From: Mesostigma viride
Taxonomy: Eukaryota; Streptophyta; Mesostigmatophyceae; Mesostigmatales; Mesostigmataceae
Assembly: GCA_009746045.1 (NCBI GenBank)
Contig: RPFO01000065.1
Span: 5,908,124 to 5,972,123 of the forward strand
DNA length: 64,000 nucleotides
Direction of reading: 5' to 3'
Numbering within the stretch: position 1 is the first letter of the stretch; every line of letters begins with the position of its first letter. The notes under the pieces were generated by a model that did not search any database, was not told the origin of the DNA, and worked only from the letters and a program-made list of their open reading frames with translations. Below are positions 32,410 through 41,881 of the stretch, piece after piece. The position numbers were made by a program, and so were the translations under genes.

Positions 32410-32757
32410 TTAGGTGCAGAAGACGTTCTCCAGCACGCGCATCACCCCCTCCGCGTCCCTTATGGTCTGCTCGCACCTGCGCTCGTGCCGTTTCAGGCGC
32501 GCCACGTCGCGCGTCAACCCCCCCAACGTCTGCTGGTTCTGCGTAACCACCGCGTCCAGACGCCTCATAAGGTCCTCGATCTCCAACAGCGTCACCTCGA
32601 TCTTGCACCACCACGGCTCCGGGGGCGTATCGCCGCCGGACGACCGCCTTGAATCGGCGCTGGAGGCGGCGTCGTCCGTCTCGCAGGGGGAGTAGCCCTC
32701 CTCCTCGACCCCCTCTTTGCGACCTCGGAGTCCCAGGTAGGACAGCACGGACTGCAT
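32410..32757 (-). CDS. Coiled-coil protein, unknown function
   Basis: 115 residues from the ATG at 32757 (MQSVLSYLGLRGRK); longer openings upstream overlap the next gene. A Ser/Asp-rich middle is followed by a C-terminal helix with heptad spacing (VTLLEIEDLMRRLDAVV, LTRDVARLKRHERR), suggesting a coiled coil. It is the last minus-strand gene of the packaging-ATPase cluster and converges with the zinc-ribbon gene. No family recognised. Confidence 0.6.
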   Translation of the reverse strand: MQSVLSYLGLRGRKEGVEEEGYSPCETDDAASSADSRRSSGGDTPPEPWWCKIEVTLLEIEDLMRRLDAVVTQNQQTLGGLTRDVARLKRHERRCEQTIRDAEGVMRVLENVFCT

Positions 32758-32813
32758 CCTTGTCGCTGCCCAGGATGGGCTGACACTTCTTGCGGGCCCT
32801 AAGCGAATCGCGC

Positions 32814-32966
32814 CTAGCCGCTTTTCTTTGGCCACTCCTTGGATGCGATCTTCAAGATCTCCGCGAAATCCTTGCGCTTGTTGGCCGGGCGAAGGCGGAC
32901 CTCCTGGACCTTCATCAGCCACGGGTTCTTGTTGACGGCGGCTTGTCCCTTGGCGCGAACGGGCAT
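32814..32966 (-). CDS. 50-residue HMG-like basic protein
   Basis: The ATG at 32966 opens MPVRAKGQAAVNKNPWLMKV and the gene ends KEWPKKSG at a TAG (32814-32816). The pattern NPWLxxVxxVR...NKRKDFAEILKIASKEWPKK resembles short HMG/YABBY-like DNA-binding modules found in NCLDVs (NPW..., KEVLKLASK). It sits between the packaging ATPase and the coiled-coil gene on the same strand with short gaps. Probably a virion DNA-binding protein; assigned from motif memory only. Confidence 0.55.
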   Translation of the reverse strand: MPVRAKGQAAVNKNPWLMKVQEVRLRPANKRKDFAEILKIASKEWPKKSG

Positions 32967-33004
32967 GGTACGATATGTATGAAGGATGCGAGGATATTTT
33001 TTTT

Positions 33005-33799
33005 TCACGTCTCGTTGTGCTTTACCACCCGAGTGACCGGCCCGCGCCGCGCGGAGGGCACCTCGTCGTCGCTGGCCTGCTCCTCCCGGTCCGGGTCCCG
33101 GTTCGCCTGGCCGTACTTCCAGAAGGACGACGACCCGATGCGGAACGGCGCCCGCTCCTCGGCCTTGTACCAGAAGATCACGTCCTCCAGCTTGTTCGAC
33201 CCGCTCGTGTGGTCGATCACCAGGCACTCGTAGTTCTGCGTGCACTCGTTCAGGATGTGGCAGAACGCCTCGAACGTGGGGATCACGCCGAAGAAGTTGC
33301 GGTACAGCCGCTCGCGGTTCATGATGATGTTCTCCTTGAGCGCGAACACGTAATCGATGTTCGAACGGATGTCCGGCGTGACGTCCATCGTGTACTGGGT
33401 GATGAATAGCAGGAAGATGTTGTAATGGCGCCCGTTCAGCGCGATCTCGCGGATATACGGGTCGCGCATCACCGCGCGGTCGTACACGCAATCATCCATC
33501 ACGACGAACGCGGGCAGAACGCCCTTCCCGCCCCTGCTCCGGGCCTTCTGGCGGGATATCACCGCCTTCAGCGCGCCGCGGTTGAAGCGGTCGTAGATGA
33601 ACAGAGAGGGGACGTACTTCCCCCAGTGGCGGTTCGAACCCTCGGTCCCGGACAGCACGATGCCGGACGGCAGGTGCCGCTTATGGTACATCAGGTCCGT
33701 GGCCAGCGTGGTCTTCCCCGCGCCGCGCTTGGAAACGATGCACACGACGCTGTTGTCCTTGATCCGCGTGGGATCGAACTTGCGCAGATTGACGTTCAT
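33005..33799 (-). CDS. A32-type DNA packaging ATPase
   Basis: 264 residues from the ATG at 33799 (MNVNLRKFDPTRIKDN); a GTG 18 bp upstream would add six residues. Walker A is SKRGAGKTTLATDLM near residue 25; Walker B is FVVMDDC near residue 95; the segment LNGRHYNIFLLFITQYTMDV is the conserved post-Walker-B region (arginine, then TQ sensor). This is the FtsK/HerA-like motor that fills NCLDV capsids with DNA and one of the best hallmarks of the group. The frame is intact over its whole length. The C-terminal 40 residues are acidic then basic and variable. Confidence 0.95.
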   Translation of the reverse strand: MNVNLRKFDPTRIKDNSVVCIVSKRGAGKTTLATDLMYHKRHLPSGIVLSGTEGSNRHWGKYVPSLFIYDRFNRGALKAVISRQKARSRGGKGVLPAFVVMDDCVYDRAVMRDPYIREIALNGRHYNIFLLFITQYTMDVTPDIRSNIDYVFALKENIIMNRERLYRNFFGVIPTFEAFCHILNECTQNYECLVIDHTSGSNKLEDVIFWYKAEERAPFRIGSSSFWKYGQANRDPDREEQASDDEVPSARRGPVTRVVKHNET

Positions 33800-33861
33800 C
33801 TTACCCACGCGCGACACGAAATTTTGCCCTCCCTAGCCTCACGTACCTGCCCGCCCAGCCC

Positions 33862-33903
33862 TCACTTCCCCGCGCACCGGACGTGGATGTCCAGAACCGG
33901 CGG
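33862..33903 (-). pseudogene. Last codons of JAMM-type gene, left of TRIM element
   Basis: The minus strand from 33903 reads the C-terminal codons VLDIHVRCAGK and a TGA at 33862-33864, in frame with GVPP at 36050 when the LTR element and one copy of GGCGG are removed. Confidence 0.7.
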
Positions 33904-34544
33904 TGTCAGAAATATTGAGACTTGTAGGTCGAAAACGATAGTGACAATTAAAGATTACGCTTTATTATCATTGCATATTAAATCCCGGACTACCACCGTT
34001 TGTCCACCAAAACCATGATGTGGCTCCCGGGTGGGGACCATAAGCGTCAGCCATACCTCATGGCTCAGACCTTAGGTAAGTGCAACGTAGGTTGCGTCTT
34101 CCTCTTATGCACAAAGGTGCACAAAGTGTGAGTGCTCGACAGGCTGGCACAAAGATTGCGTAGCTTATCTGAAATGTGCTGAGAATGCGTTACGCAAGCC
34201 AGATTCCGTTAACACTCTCTAGTCGAGTAGTACGACTGAATAGTACGCTAGCTATAGGTCGTAGGACCCTGAACGTACAAGTCTTGATATAATGTGCCGG
34301 TTCTCGTAGCTTCGGCACTAATATCTTAGTCACTCCGTGACCAAATCATGAGCCGTAACATGACACGTGCTCACTGTCCCAACACTGCATAATACTTTGC
34401 CGATATTAATTATGGCCACAAATACGGCAGGCGGGTGCGATTATTAGGGACGCAACCCTAATACCTCCGTTTACAATGGATGGCCTATATGAAATATATT
34501 AACGGCAGGCAGTTGGGCACACAGGGTGAACTTCACCCCTGACA
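33904..34544. repeat. TRIM left LTR
   Basis: 641 bp, TGTCAG...CTGACA. Confidence 0.93.
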
Positions 34545-35408
34545 CCCCCCTTGCACAATGCCTAAAGTGAAGACACTATGCAGGTACAATAGGGCCAACA
34601 GTTTCTCCCCGCTCAATTCAGGCAAGAGCCTAAAAAGCTGGGTGGGGCAGCCAGGTATAAACTGGCTCTCACACACCCCTTGTTCAACTTAAGCCGGTAC
34701 ACGCTCTGGTAAATCCAATGGTATCAAAATGCCCCCCTTGTTGGGTAGTTGGTAGGACTTTCTAGGTATAATAACCAGCACATTCCCCTTACCCAGGAAG
34801 CTTGATCACGATGAACCAATGTACCCATTGGGCATGAACATAAAGGAGAATTAAGACATGCACAAGCATGCCAACGCGGGGCACAATGCGCCCCCCCCCA
34901 TGCTTTCAAAAGGATAAGCAATAACCAAAAAGGGCATCGGAATCAAAAAATTCCGACCTCTTCATTTCCATAGACAGCGCTGGCTTCTCGGCTCCGGGAT
35001 CCCCGATGCCGCCGGCTCAATTCGCATAAAGATCGAGCACTTAAAACTCGAGCGAAACAGCGCCTTCCAACCGCACCCAAAAAAAGATAACCACAAAGCT
35101 CGTTTTCGGCTCACGTTCGCTCCTGGCATGGATTGAACTTGGATCTTCTGTAGCGCCAGCCTTCAATCGGCATGTCTGCCGCAGCTGCACTCACGAAATC
35201 TGGTGCTTTTGCTGGAATCAGGAAATATATGGCCCAGCGGCTCTGTAGGCCGCGGCCGACTGGCCTCTTCCAGGCCGAGTGTGCGGCTTGCCAACAACAA
35301 TGCCGCGAACTTCCGGGTAATATTCCATGACGTTACTTGCGTATCTCGCTAATTCGTAGCATGTCACGTTCTTCATCTTAACCCTAAGGTTTTTCTGTAA
35401 TGGTTTTG
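34545..35408. other. TRIM internal region, non-coding
   Basis: 864 bp without a supported gene; the longest frame is 65 codons. A weak tRNA-like stretch on the minus strand (around 35120-35190, with AGTTCAATCC) does not fold into a cloverleaf by eye. Confidence 0.7.
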
Positions 35409-36049
35409 TGTCAGAAATATTGAGACTTGTAGGTCGAAAACGATAGTGACAATTAAAGATTACGCTTTATTATCATTGCATATTAAATCCCGGACTACCA
35501 CCGTTTGTCCACCAAAACCATGATGTGGCTCCCGGGTGGGGACCATAAGCGTCAGCCATACCTCATGGCTCAGACCTTAGGTAAGTGCAACGTAGGTTGC
35601 GTCTTCCTCTTATGCACAAAGGTGCACAAAGTGTGAGTGCTCGACAGGCTGGCACAAAGATTGCGTAGCTTATCTGAAATGTGCTGAGAATGCGTTACGC
35701 AAGCCAGATTCCGTTAACACTCTCTAGTCGAGTAGTACGACTGAATAGTACGCTAGCTATAGGTCGTAGGACCCTGAACGTACAAGTCTTGATATAATGT
35801 GCCGGTTCTCGTAGCTTCGGCACTAATATCTTAGTCACTCCGTGACCAAATCATGAGCCGTAACATGACACGTGCTCACTGTCCCAACACTGCATAATAC
35901 TTTGCCGATATTAATTATGGCCACAAATACGGCAGGCGGGTGCGATTATTAGGGACGCAACCCTAATACCTCCGTTTACAATGGATGGCCTATATGAAAT
36001 ATATTAACGGCAGGCAGTTGGGCACACAGGGTGAACTTCACCCCTGACA
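35409..36049. repeat. TRIM right LTR
   Basis: 641 bp, visually identical to the left LTR. Confidence 0.93.
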
Positions 36050-36705
36050 GGCGGCACACCCGGCGGGAAGAACGACACGCTCAGCCCGCACGACCGCGCC
36101 AGACGCAGCCACTCGCGCCCGTGCCACGCCTCCCAATAGTCCTTCTCGCGCTCGTCGCGGGACGAATGGTAGCGCACCGCGAACGCCCGCTGCAGGTCCG
36201 AGAACTGGCGCTGGATGCGGGACCGGAGGGCGTCCGCCGCCGTGCCGGGCAGCGAGCGCAGGCGCGAGACCAGCGAGGGGGAGCAGCCGCACACGAACGT
36301 CCCCTGCCGGCTGAACACCAAATGGGCGACGTTGTCCGTGAGCGCGTCCTCGAGGAACACCCCCACGTCCGTGTCGCTCGGGCTGGGCAGCGAGCAGTCG
36401 CGCAGAGTGCACCCCTGCGGGTGCGTGTGCCACTCCACGATCCCGTGCGGGGTGTCCACGTCGTTCGACCGCCCCACGTTCGTCACGGCCGCCTTCTTCA
36501 GCACCGAGCTCCTCGCGTCCACGCGGAAGTTGCCCCCCAGCTCCTTCCCCTCGGCCATGCTGTTCAGGATGTACCGGAACGCGGCGGGGTCCACGCGGAA
36601 CCGACGCACGCGGACGCCGCCCGCCCCCCTGCTACGGATGCCTCCTAAAGTGCACTGTTTGGAAGTCAGGATTTTGGTCCCATCGGGAGATATGACCACT
36701 TTCAT
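36050..36705 (-). pseudogene. JAMM/MPN+ metalloprotease-like protein (3' end displaced)
   Basis: ATG at 36705 (MKVVISPDGTKILTSKQC). The zinc-site signature EWHTHPQGCTLRDCSLPSPS followed by DTD gives HxH...SxxD, the JAMM motif of deubiquitinase-like metalloproteases; a Glu in GKELGGNFR could be the catalytic partner. JAMM enzymes cleave isopeptide bonds on ubiquitin-like proteins, and NCLDVs encode several. The C-terminal half has FSDLQRAFAVRYHSSRDERE and WLRLARS. The TRIM insertion cuts after GVPP; residues read beyond 36050 come from the LTR. Loss of only the last dozen residues may leave the catalytic domain intact. Confidence 0.75.
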
Positions 36706-36755
36706 TACTCGTCCATCAATAATAAACGCGTTATTATTCCTGTCCCGCGTGCCCG

Positions 36756-37553
36756 TCAAAAGTCCTCGTCCTCCTCCACGTACACGTCCTCCTCCTCCTC
36801 GAACCCGTAGTCCTCGCCCGCCCTCGCCTGCATGGCCGCGTGGCGGTCTGGCTGCAGGGACTCGGGGCGGAGGCGGACCGAGCGCGTCTTCCCCCTCGTC
36901 TTCGCGGGCCGCTCCTCCTCCTCCTCCTCCTCCTCCACCTCGCGGCGGGCGGGAGGCGCCTCCTCTCCGCCCATGATCCCGTCCATGTAGTCCTTCAGGA
37001 TGTCGTCGATGGGCATGAAGCTGTGGAGAGAGTTCTTGACGCACTCGCACACGCTCTTCATCACCTGCCGCTTGTTCAGCTTGATGCCGCCCGTCGCGGC
37101 CTGCGACACGTAATGCGGCATGTCCTCCGCCAGGTCCGCCGCCATCATCTTCATGACCGAGTGGACGAACCGCTCGCACGTGGGCACCTTCACCTTCAGC
37201 TTCTGATCGCCGCCGCCCCCCCCCCGGCGGATGCTGCCAAGAATCATACTCGCGCACACGAAATACGCCTTCAGCAGCTCCTTCAGGTACGGCACCGTCT
37301 TCTGCACCTCCCGCGTCTCCTCGTCGATGATGTCCGCGTTCCAGCTGGGCACCTCCGACAGCAGCCTCGTCAGGCACTCCATGTAGTCCACGCCCTTCGC
37401 CCCCGACACGTTCAGCGCGTCTTGGAGGATGTTCTTGAACGCCGCGAACATGGGCTGGGACAGCGACCGCTCGAGCTGATCCACGTACTCCCGCTTGCTG
37501 TCCACGAGCACGTTCGTGTCCACCCGGGCCTCCGCGTTACGGTGCTCGGCCAT
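36756..37553 (-). CDS. Helical protein with acidic tail, unknown function
   Basis: 265 residues from the ATG at 37553 (MAEHRNAEARVDTNVLVDSK). Mostly predicted helix, a Gly run near residue 113, a basic segment, then a Glu-rich stretch (EVEEEEEEEE) and an acidic C-terminus (EEEEDVYVEEDEDF). No catalytic motif and no membrane segment. The tail resembles charged tails of virion or chromatin-binding proteins. It is complete and unbroken, 50 bp upstream of the JAMM gene on the same strand. Confidence 0.75.
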   Translation of the reverse strand: MAEHRNAEARVDTNVLVDSKREYVDQLERSLSQPMFAAFKNILQDALNVSGAKGVDYMECLTRLLSEVPSWNADIIDEETREVQKTVPYLKELLKAYFVCASMILGSIRRGGGGGDQKLKVKVPTCERFVHSVMKMMAADLAEDMPHYVSQAATGGIKLNKRQVMKSVCECVKNSLHSFMPIDDILKDYMDGIMGGEEAPPARREVEEEEEEEERPAKTRGKTRSVRLRPESLQPDRHAAMQARAGEDYGFEEEEDVYVEEDEDF

Positions 37554-37620
37554 GTGTCAGAGTCGACCGTGAAATTATTCCACCCCCTCTAAGCGAATCG
37601 ATCCAATCCACCGGACTGAC

Positions 37621-38136
37621 TCAACTCAGCACGTGTCGCGCGATCAGGAACACGAGCGCGCCCGCCGCCAGCCCGCCCAGGTTCACCTTGTTGCGGTCCA
37701 CCTTCCCGTCCCGGCCCTTGAACAGGTTAGGGAACGCGCCCGCCCCGAACTGGATCGTGCCGATCGCCGCGCCCACGCCGAAGATGGCCGGGACCACCAG
37801 GCCGCCGCCACGGCGGGAGAGCGGCGCGCGAACGGGCGCGAGGGGCATCGCCGGAAGGGGAGACGGGCTGCCGCGGTCACGGATGGACAGCTCGGACCCC
37901 TCCGGGGAGATGCCGCGGCCCATACCGAACGCCGCCGGTCCCGCCGGAGACACGCCGCCTCTGCGGAAAGCCGGGCCGCCACCGCCCAACATCGCAGCCT
38001 GTCGGGGGTTCATCAGCGCGCCGGAGGGGGGGGGAGGCCCGCCGCTCCTCCCCCCCGCCCATATCCCCCCCTGCCCCTGCGGCGCTGGCACGGAGCTGGA
38101 GCGCAGTCGGCGCGCGAGGCCGGTCAGGTCTTCCAT
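37621..38136 (-). CDS. Membrane protein with Pro/Gly-rich N-terminus
   Basis: 171 residues, ATG at 38136 (MEDLTGLARRLRSSS). The N-terminal 100 residues are Gly/Pro/Ser-rich and disordered. Two hydrophobic segments follow: GLVVPAIFGVGAAIGTIQFG (about 110-130) and LGGLAAGALVFLIARHVL at the extreme C-terminus. This arrangement fits a virion inner-membrane protein; NCLDVs have a membrane under the capsid. Family not recognised. Confidence 0.7.
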   Translation of the reverse strand: MEDLTGLARRLRSSSVPAPQGQGGIWAGGRSGGPPPPSGALMNPRQAAMLGGGGPAFRRGGVSPAGPAAFGMGRGISPEGSELSIRDRGSPSPLPAMPLAPVRAPLSRRGGGLVVPAIFGVGAAIGTIQFGAGAFPNLFKGRDGKVDRNKVNLGGLAAGALVFLIARHVLS

Positions 38137-38197
38137 CCTCCGCTATGTCGTACCTAGCACACACAAAATACCTAGATTCTAAACGCGATGATCCGAA

Positions 38198-38755
38198 TCA
38201 GTAATCCGCCCCGTCCGGTCTGTCCAGGTCCCACACGTCCGGAGGGGTCGCCGGCCGGCTACGGCCCACCGATACGGAGGACACCGGAGTCGCGCCCTCC
38301 TCGTCCCCGTCCTCCGGTTCCGGCGGAGGAGGGAGACGCGATTCGTCGCGCGACCGTAAGGAGCTGGCGAAACAGTCCGCGTGGTAGAACGCGTACTCCC
38401 CCCGCGTCAACAAAGTCAGCTCCGTCTTGCGGGCCGGCATCAGCCCGTCGCACAGAACGCACGAAACCCAACCCTCCTGCGGCGGCGGGGCCCGCGAGCT
38501 CCATCGCACGAGAGACGAGCCGGGGGGCACGTCCCCTGCCCGAGCCACCGCCGCCTCCTCCTCGGTGAGCGCCTGCTTGCCCTTGAACAGGGGGCACGAC
38601 TCCATGTACGCCCGGTTGAACGATATCGAGAAGGGGAAGGTCCCGCGTGCCGCCCGGCGGCCGGACACAGCCGCCCACCACGCGTCCGCCCTCCGTCTGC
38701 GCGCGTCCAGCTCCGTCACGAACGCCGCGCCGCGTCCTCCGGGTTGCTCGTCCAT
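38198..38755 (-). CDS. Putative zinc-binding protein, unknown
   Basis: About 185 residues from the ATG at 38755 (MDEQPGGRGAAFVTEL); an opening further upstream overlaps the neighbouring gene. The segment VSCVLCDGLM, then YAFYHADCF gives C-x2-C...H-x2-C, a treble-clef-like or PHD-like zinc site. The C-terminus is Pro/Asp/Glu-rich. The gap to the next gene is under 50 bp. No family assigned. Confidence 0.65.
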   Translation of the reverse strand: MDEQPGGRGAAFVTELDARRRRADAWWAAVSGRRAARGTFPFSISFNRAYMESCPLFKGKQALTEEEAAVARAGDVPPGSSLVRWSSRAPPPQEGWVSCVLCDGLMPARKTELTLLTRGEYAFYHADCFASSLRSRDESRLPPPPEPEDGDEEGATPVSSVSVGRSRPATPPDVWDLDRPDGADY

Positions 38756-38801
38756 CTCCCGCGCCACGTGCACATTAGCCGGAGATATAATTCCTCCCCC
38801 C

Positions 38802-40238
38802 TTAGCGCCTCTTCGTCTTCTGATAGGCTTGCGACAGGACATTGGCCCCCCAGGTGGCGGCGGGGGGTGCCATCGGGCCTCCCGACAGGGTGTACGGGTC
38901 CATCCCCCCCCCGCCCATCTGATCCGAGCACATCTGGAACTGCGCGTTCGGGTTCTGCACCATCTGCCCCGACCAGTCCCGGATGTACGGGTCCACGACC
39001 TTGGGCATCTTGCCGCCCCTCGCGCCCTCGGCCGGGTTCCACTCGTAGAAGACGGCCCCGGACCCCGGGGGGCAGGGCGCGGGGTGGCCGCTTAGGAGCG
39101 CGTCCGCGGTCATCAGCCCGCCGTAGAACTTGGCCGCGTCGCCGCCGTAAGCCCGTAAGTCCCCGTCTACCATATTGAACGCCTTCTGGCGCCGCCACCA
39201 CTGGTCGATGCGGTTCAGGAGCGCGTTCCGCATGCGGCTGAAGCGCATGACGTCCGTCACGAGGTGTCTCTTGACGACGTTATGGATTTGGATATTATAG
39301 GAGGGACCCGTCCGTACCACGGCATCATAGGGGGGGATGAGGCTCCGTGACAGAAAGCCCCCATCACCACCACCCCCACCACCCCACAAAAAGGCCCTTG
39401 CTTTTCGCAGGACTCCCGCCCTATCATCAGCTTGGAAGTAGTTTCTGTCAACCTTCAGAATGCGATCGATCAACCCGTAGTCCATCAGTTGGGCGTGTGC
39501 TGCTGGCACGTTGATCACCTCTGCAAGGCGGTCGCGGTGTTGGATCGAAAACAGGCTGATGTCGATTTGACTGCTGGCCAGCAAACGGATTAGGAGGGAG
39601 GGGTCACCTTCAGCCGCCAGCTCCCCTGTCAATAGCTGGGGTATCCTGGGAAGTGATCCCGGAATGTTTGGGAATACGCGGATCTTTACCGGCTTTGTGA
39701 CGTAAGCCGCCGAGTTTGCAGGAATAGTGTGCGAATTGTCCGCATCTGGAGGGGCGCGCACGGTGTCAATTGATTGAAGCCCCCTTTCGCCGATATCCTT
39801 CATGACGCTGGACGGGATAGCCTCCATGTAAGGCCTCGGATCTGCTTGTGAATATTCATATGCTATGAACCCCCTCAATGCGTTAAGGAGCTTGAACATC
39901 TCGTTTTGGCTCGTATCGCGCAGGGAGTAGTCGGTGGCGTACTTCACCCTCCGCTCCAGTTCCCGCATGAGAGCACACAGCAGGTCGTACACGTACACGA
40001 CCGCCACGAATTCCCGCAGTTTGCGGACCATCGCGTCTTCGTTGTCCCCGTCCTCGGGGATCCGCCCGTACAGTTCTGTCTCCTCGATGACGTACCGGAT
40101 GCCCGGGATGTACGTGTGCAGTTTGTCCATCTCGTAAGGAGTGAACACCTTGCCCGCGAGTTCCTCCACACGCCGCTGCTCTTCGCGCAGTCGGCGAGTC
40201 GGCGTCTGGATCATGCTCTCCATCGGATACAGCCCCAT
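38802..40238 (-). CDS. Virion-associated-like protein, paralogue 1
   Basis: 478 residues, ATG at 40238 with TATAAA on the minus strand 12 bp upstream. N-terminal helical half (REEQRRVEELAGKVFTPYEM, CALMRELERRVKYATDYSLR), middle with LLIRLLASSQIDISLFSIQH, then a C-terminal domain: LMTADALLSGHPAPCPPGSG, VFYEWNPAEG, VVDPYIRDWSGQMVQNPNAQ, CSDQM. The C-terminal domain recurs in the next gene, so they are paralogues. No enzyme motif. Complete and unbroken. Family not recognised. Confidence 0.75.
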   Translation of the reverse strand: MGLYPMESMIQTPTRRLREEQRRVEELAGKVFTPYEMDKLHTYIPGIRYVIEETELYGRIPEDGDNEDAMVRKLREFVAVVYVYDLLCALMRELERRVKYATDYSLRDTSQNEMFKLLNALRGFIAYEYSQADPRPYMEAIPSSVMKDIGERGLQSIDTVRAPPDADNSHTIPANSAAYVTKPVKIRVFPNIPGSLPRIPQLLTGELAAEGDPSLLIRLLASSQIDISLFSIQHRDRLAEVINVPAAHAQLMDYGLIDRILKVDRNYFQADDRAGVLRKARAFLWGGGGGGDGGFLSRSLIPPYDAVVRTGPSYNIQIHNVVKRHLVTDVMRFSRMRNALLNRIDQWWRRQKAFNMVDGDLRAYGGDAAKFYGGLMTADALLSGHPAPCPPGSGAVFYEWNPAEGARGGKMPKVVDPYIRDWSGQMVQNPNAQFQMCSDQMGGGGMDPYTLSGGPMAPPAATWGANVLSQAYQKTKRR

Positions 40239-40249
40239 CCTCGTCTCGC

Positions 40250-40255
40250 TTTATA
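40250..40255 (-). promoter_or_regulatory. TATAAA box of paralogue 1
   Basis: TATAAA on the minus strand, 12 bp before the ATG at 40238, similar in spacing to the capsid promoters. Confidence 0.45.
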
Positions 40256-40291
40256 CACTCGTATCCGAAAATAATTCCCGGTCGAGTGCGT

Positions 40292-41536
40292 CTAATCGAT
40301 GACGATGGGGTTGTCCGCCCGCCCCCCCGGCCGGGAACGGGAGGCCACCCTCTTCCACACGCTCTTCGCCCCGGCCTTCGCCGCTGTCCGCCGGCTCCGG
40401 CCCCGGCTCGCCGGCGTGGCGGCTCGCAGCATGGCCGCAAGCTGGGCGGCAGTAAGCTGGGGGGGCGCCCTCCGTCGCGGCGGCGCCAGCGGGCCGTACA
40501 CGCCCGCGTACGCGCGAGGATAAGCCGCCCTCCTGCGGGGCTTAGAAACTGGCGGGTACCCGTACATGTACGGCGACGGGGCGTACGCGTACGCGGGCGA
40601 CGGGGCGGACACGGGCCGCGGCGGGGCGCGGTACGCGGGGTACGGGTCCGACATCGGCGGAGGCGGCCCCGCGTACCCCTTGAAGCTCTCCATCGTCTGC
40701 GCGCACAGCGGGAACGTTGCCTTGGGGTTCACGACCTCCTTGCCGTCCCAAGTCTTGATAATCCTCGGCACGATCTTGGGCGGCTTGCCCCCTCCATATT
40801 TTGCTGCCTGGGCGGGGTCGTACTCGTACCAGATCGTCCCGGTGCCGGAGGGGCAGCTCACGTCGCCCGTCAGCTGGTAGTCGGCCATCAGCAGGTTGGA
40901 GAAGGCCTTGCCATCGTCCGCAGCGTTTTCGAGTTCGAGAATGAGACCGTACGCCCCCTGCCGCCGGGCCCAGGCCTCGATGTAGCTCAAAATCCTCATG
41001 CGTCTCCTGTTAAAGCGGATGATGTCGTCGCCGATCCACTTTCTGATTTTGTTTTGGAAGGTGTGGAATGAAACGCGGCTACCGTCCTTGGAGTACTGAC
41101 TGAGGAGCCGCATGCTACTGTATCCGTCATTATGTAACCATTCCCCTTCAGGTTCATAGTCAGGTTCGCGAGGCTGAAGCCCACGTCCCAAAGGATCCGC
41201 TGCATTCCATGTCGCCATTGCTGTTGTGTAATCCGTCCTCCTACGCTCGTTTCTCGTTTTGTTTTCTTCAATATTCTCTCTATTATCTACGAAACGCCCC
41301 CTGGTAGACGCGCTAACAGCCAACTCTGGGTTGGCCGCCACTGCAGTGCTTACCGCGCCCTCGGCGGTCGTCACGTTACCAAGGGGTTCGCCTCCCATGT
41401 CCCTCCCCCTGATCCGTGTCGCAACGGCAGCGAGGGCGTCCACATCGATCACCGCGTCTCGTACTCGAAAAACCCTCGGGTCGGCCTTTTGCATGCGCTC
41501 CATGAGCTCGTAGTTGACGTTGGCAGGAGGGAAGTC
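40292..41536 (-). pseudogene. Virion-associated-like protein, paralogue 2, 5' end lost
   Basis: The frame is open from 41536, at the edge of copia B, to 40292; the first Met is at 41503 but residues upstream (FPPANVNYELMERM) still align with paralogue 1 (PYEMDKL), so the true start was removed by the insertion. The C-terminal domain matches paralogue 1: LMADYQLTGDVSCPSGTGTI, WYEYDPAQ, WDGKEVVNPKATFPLCAQTM. It is followed by a Pro/Tyr/Ala-rich stretch (YPAYRAPPRPVSAPSP) and a strongly basic C-terminus (RSRRTAAKAGAKSVWKR), suggesting DNA contact. Confidence 0.75.
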
Positions 41537-41881
41537 AGTTGAGTAACTCTAGAGCCCTAGGATCTGGCTCTAAGTTCCCCATGTCCGTCCGCACGCCTTC
41601 CGCTAGCGTCCGCTAAGCCGCCGGCTATAATCCGGCGGTCCGATGCGGTCGACCGGTCTAAGGGCGGCGCCTAGGGCCGGCGCCACCTAGGCCCCAGTCC
41701 GGGGCCTTATCCGGGTCGGTACGGACAGCTAGCTTGTCCCACGGTTACGTCTAACCGGATAGGGTTTGCTGGCTAAGACATAAACCAGTGGTGGGCCAGC
41801 TCCGACAGCAGTTCTCTGTGTTCACCTTATCCCAAGCTCAACGTGACCGACCGCCATAGCTGAGCCGGTCGGGCTTTAACT
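41537..41881 (-). repeat. LTR-like left end of copia B
   Basis: 345 bp beginning AGTTGAGTAACTC and ending GGGCTTTAACT, rich in GC palindromes (GCCGCCGGCTATAATCCGGC). It abuts the viral gene on the left and copia 3' region on the right. No second copy occurs in the window. Confidence 0.55.

Larger units (their letters stand above)
33904..36049. mobile_element. TRIM-like non-autonomous LTR element
   Basis: Direct repeats of exactly 641 bp at 33904-34544 and 35409-36049 appear identical, start TGTCAG and end CTGACA, and are flanked by the duplication GGCGG (33899-33903 and 36050-36054). The 864-bp interior has no credible coding sequence. The identical LTRs mark a recent insertion that needed enzymes from another element. 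Its TG...CA ends differ from the AGTT...AACT copias, so its helper is probably not one of them. It separates the JAMM gene from its last codons. Confidence 0.9.

Noticed and set aside
34724-34921. 65-codon minus-strand frame inside the TRIM element
   Set aside because: Short, without motif, in a non-autonomous element; no reason to call it a gene.
35120-35190. tRNA-derived SINE inside the TRIM element
   Set aside because: An AGTTCAATCC B-box-like stretch exists, but A-box and stems are unconvincing.
36840-37592. Plus-strand frame of 250 codons opposite the helical acidic protein
   Set aside because: An antisense shadow in GC-rich sequence; its His/Leu/Arg composition mirrors the real minus-strand gene.
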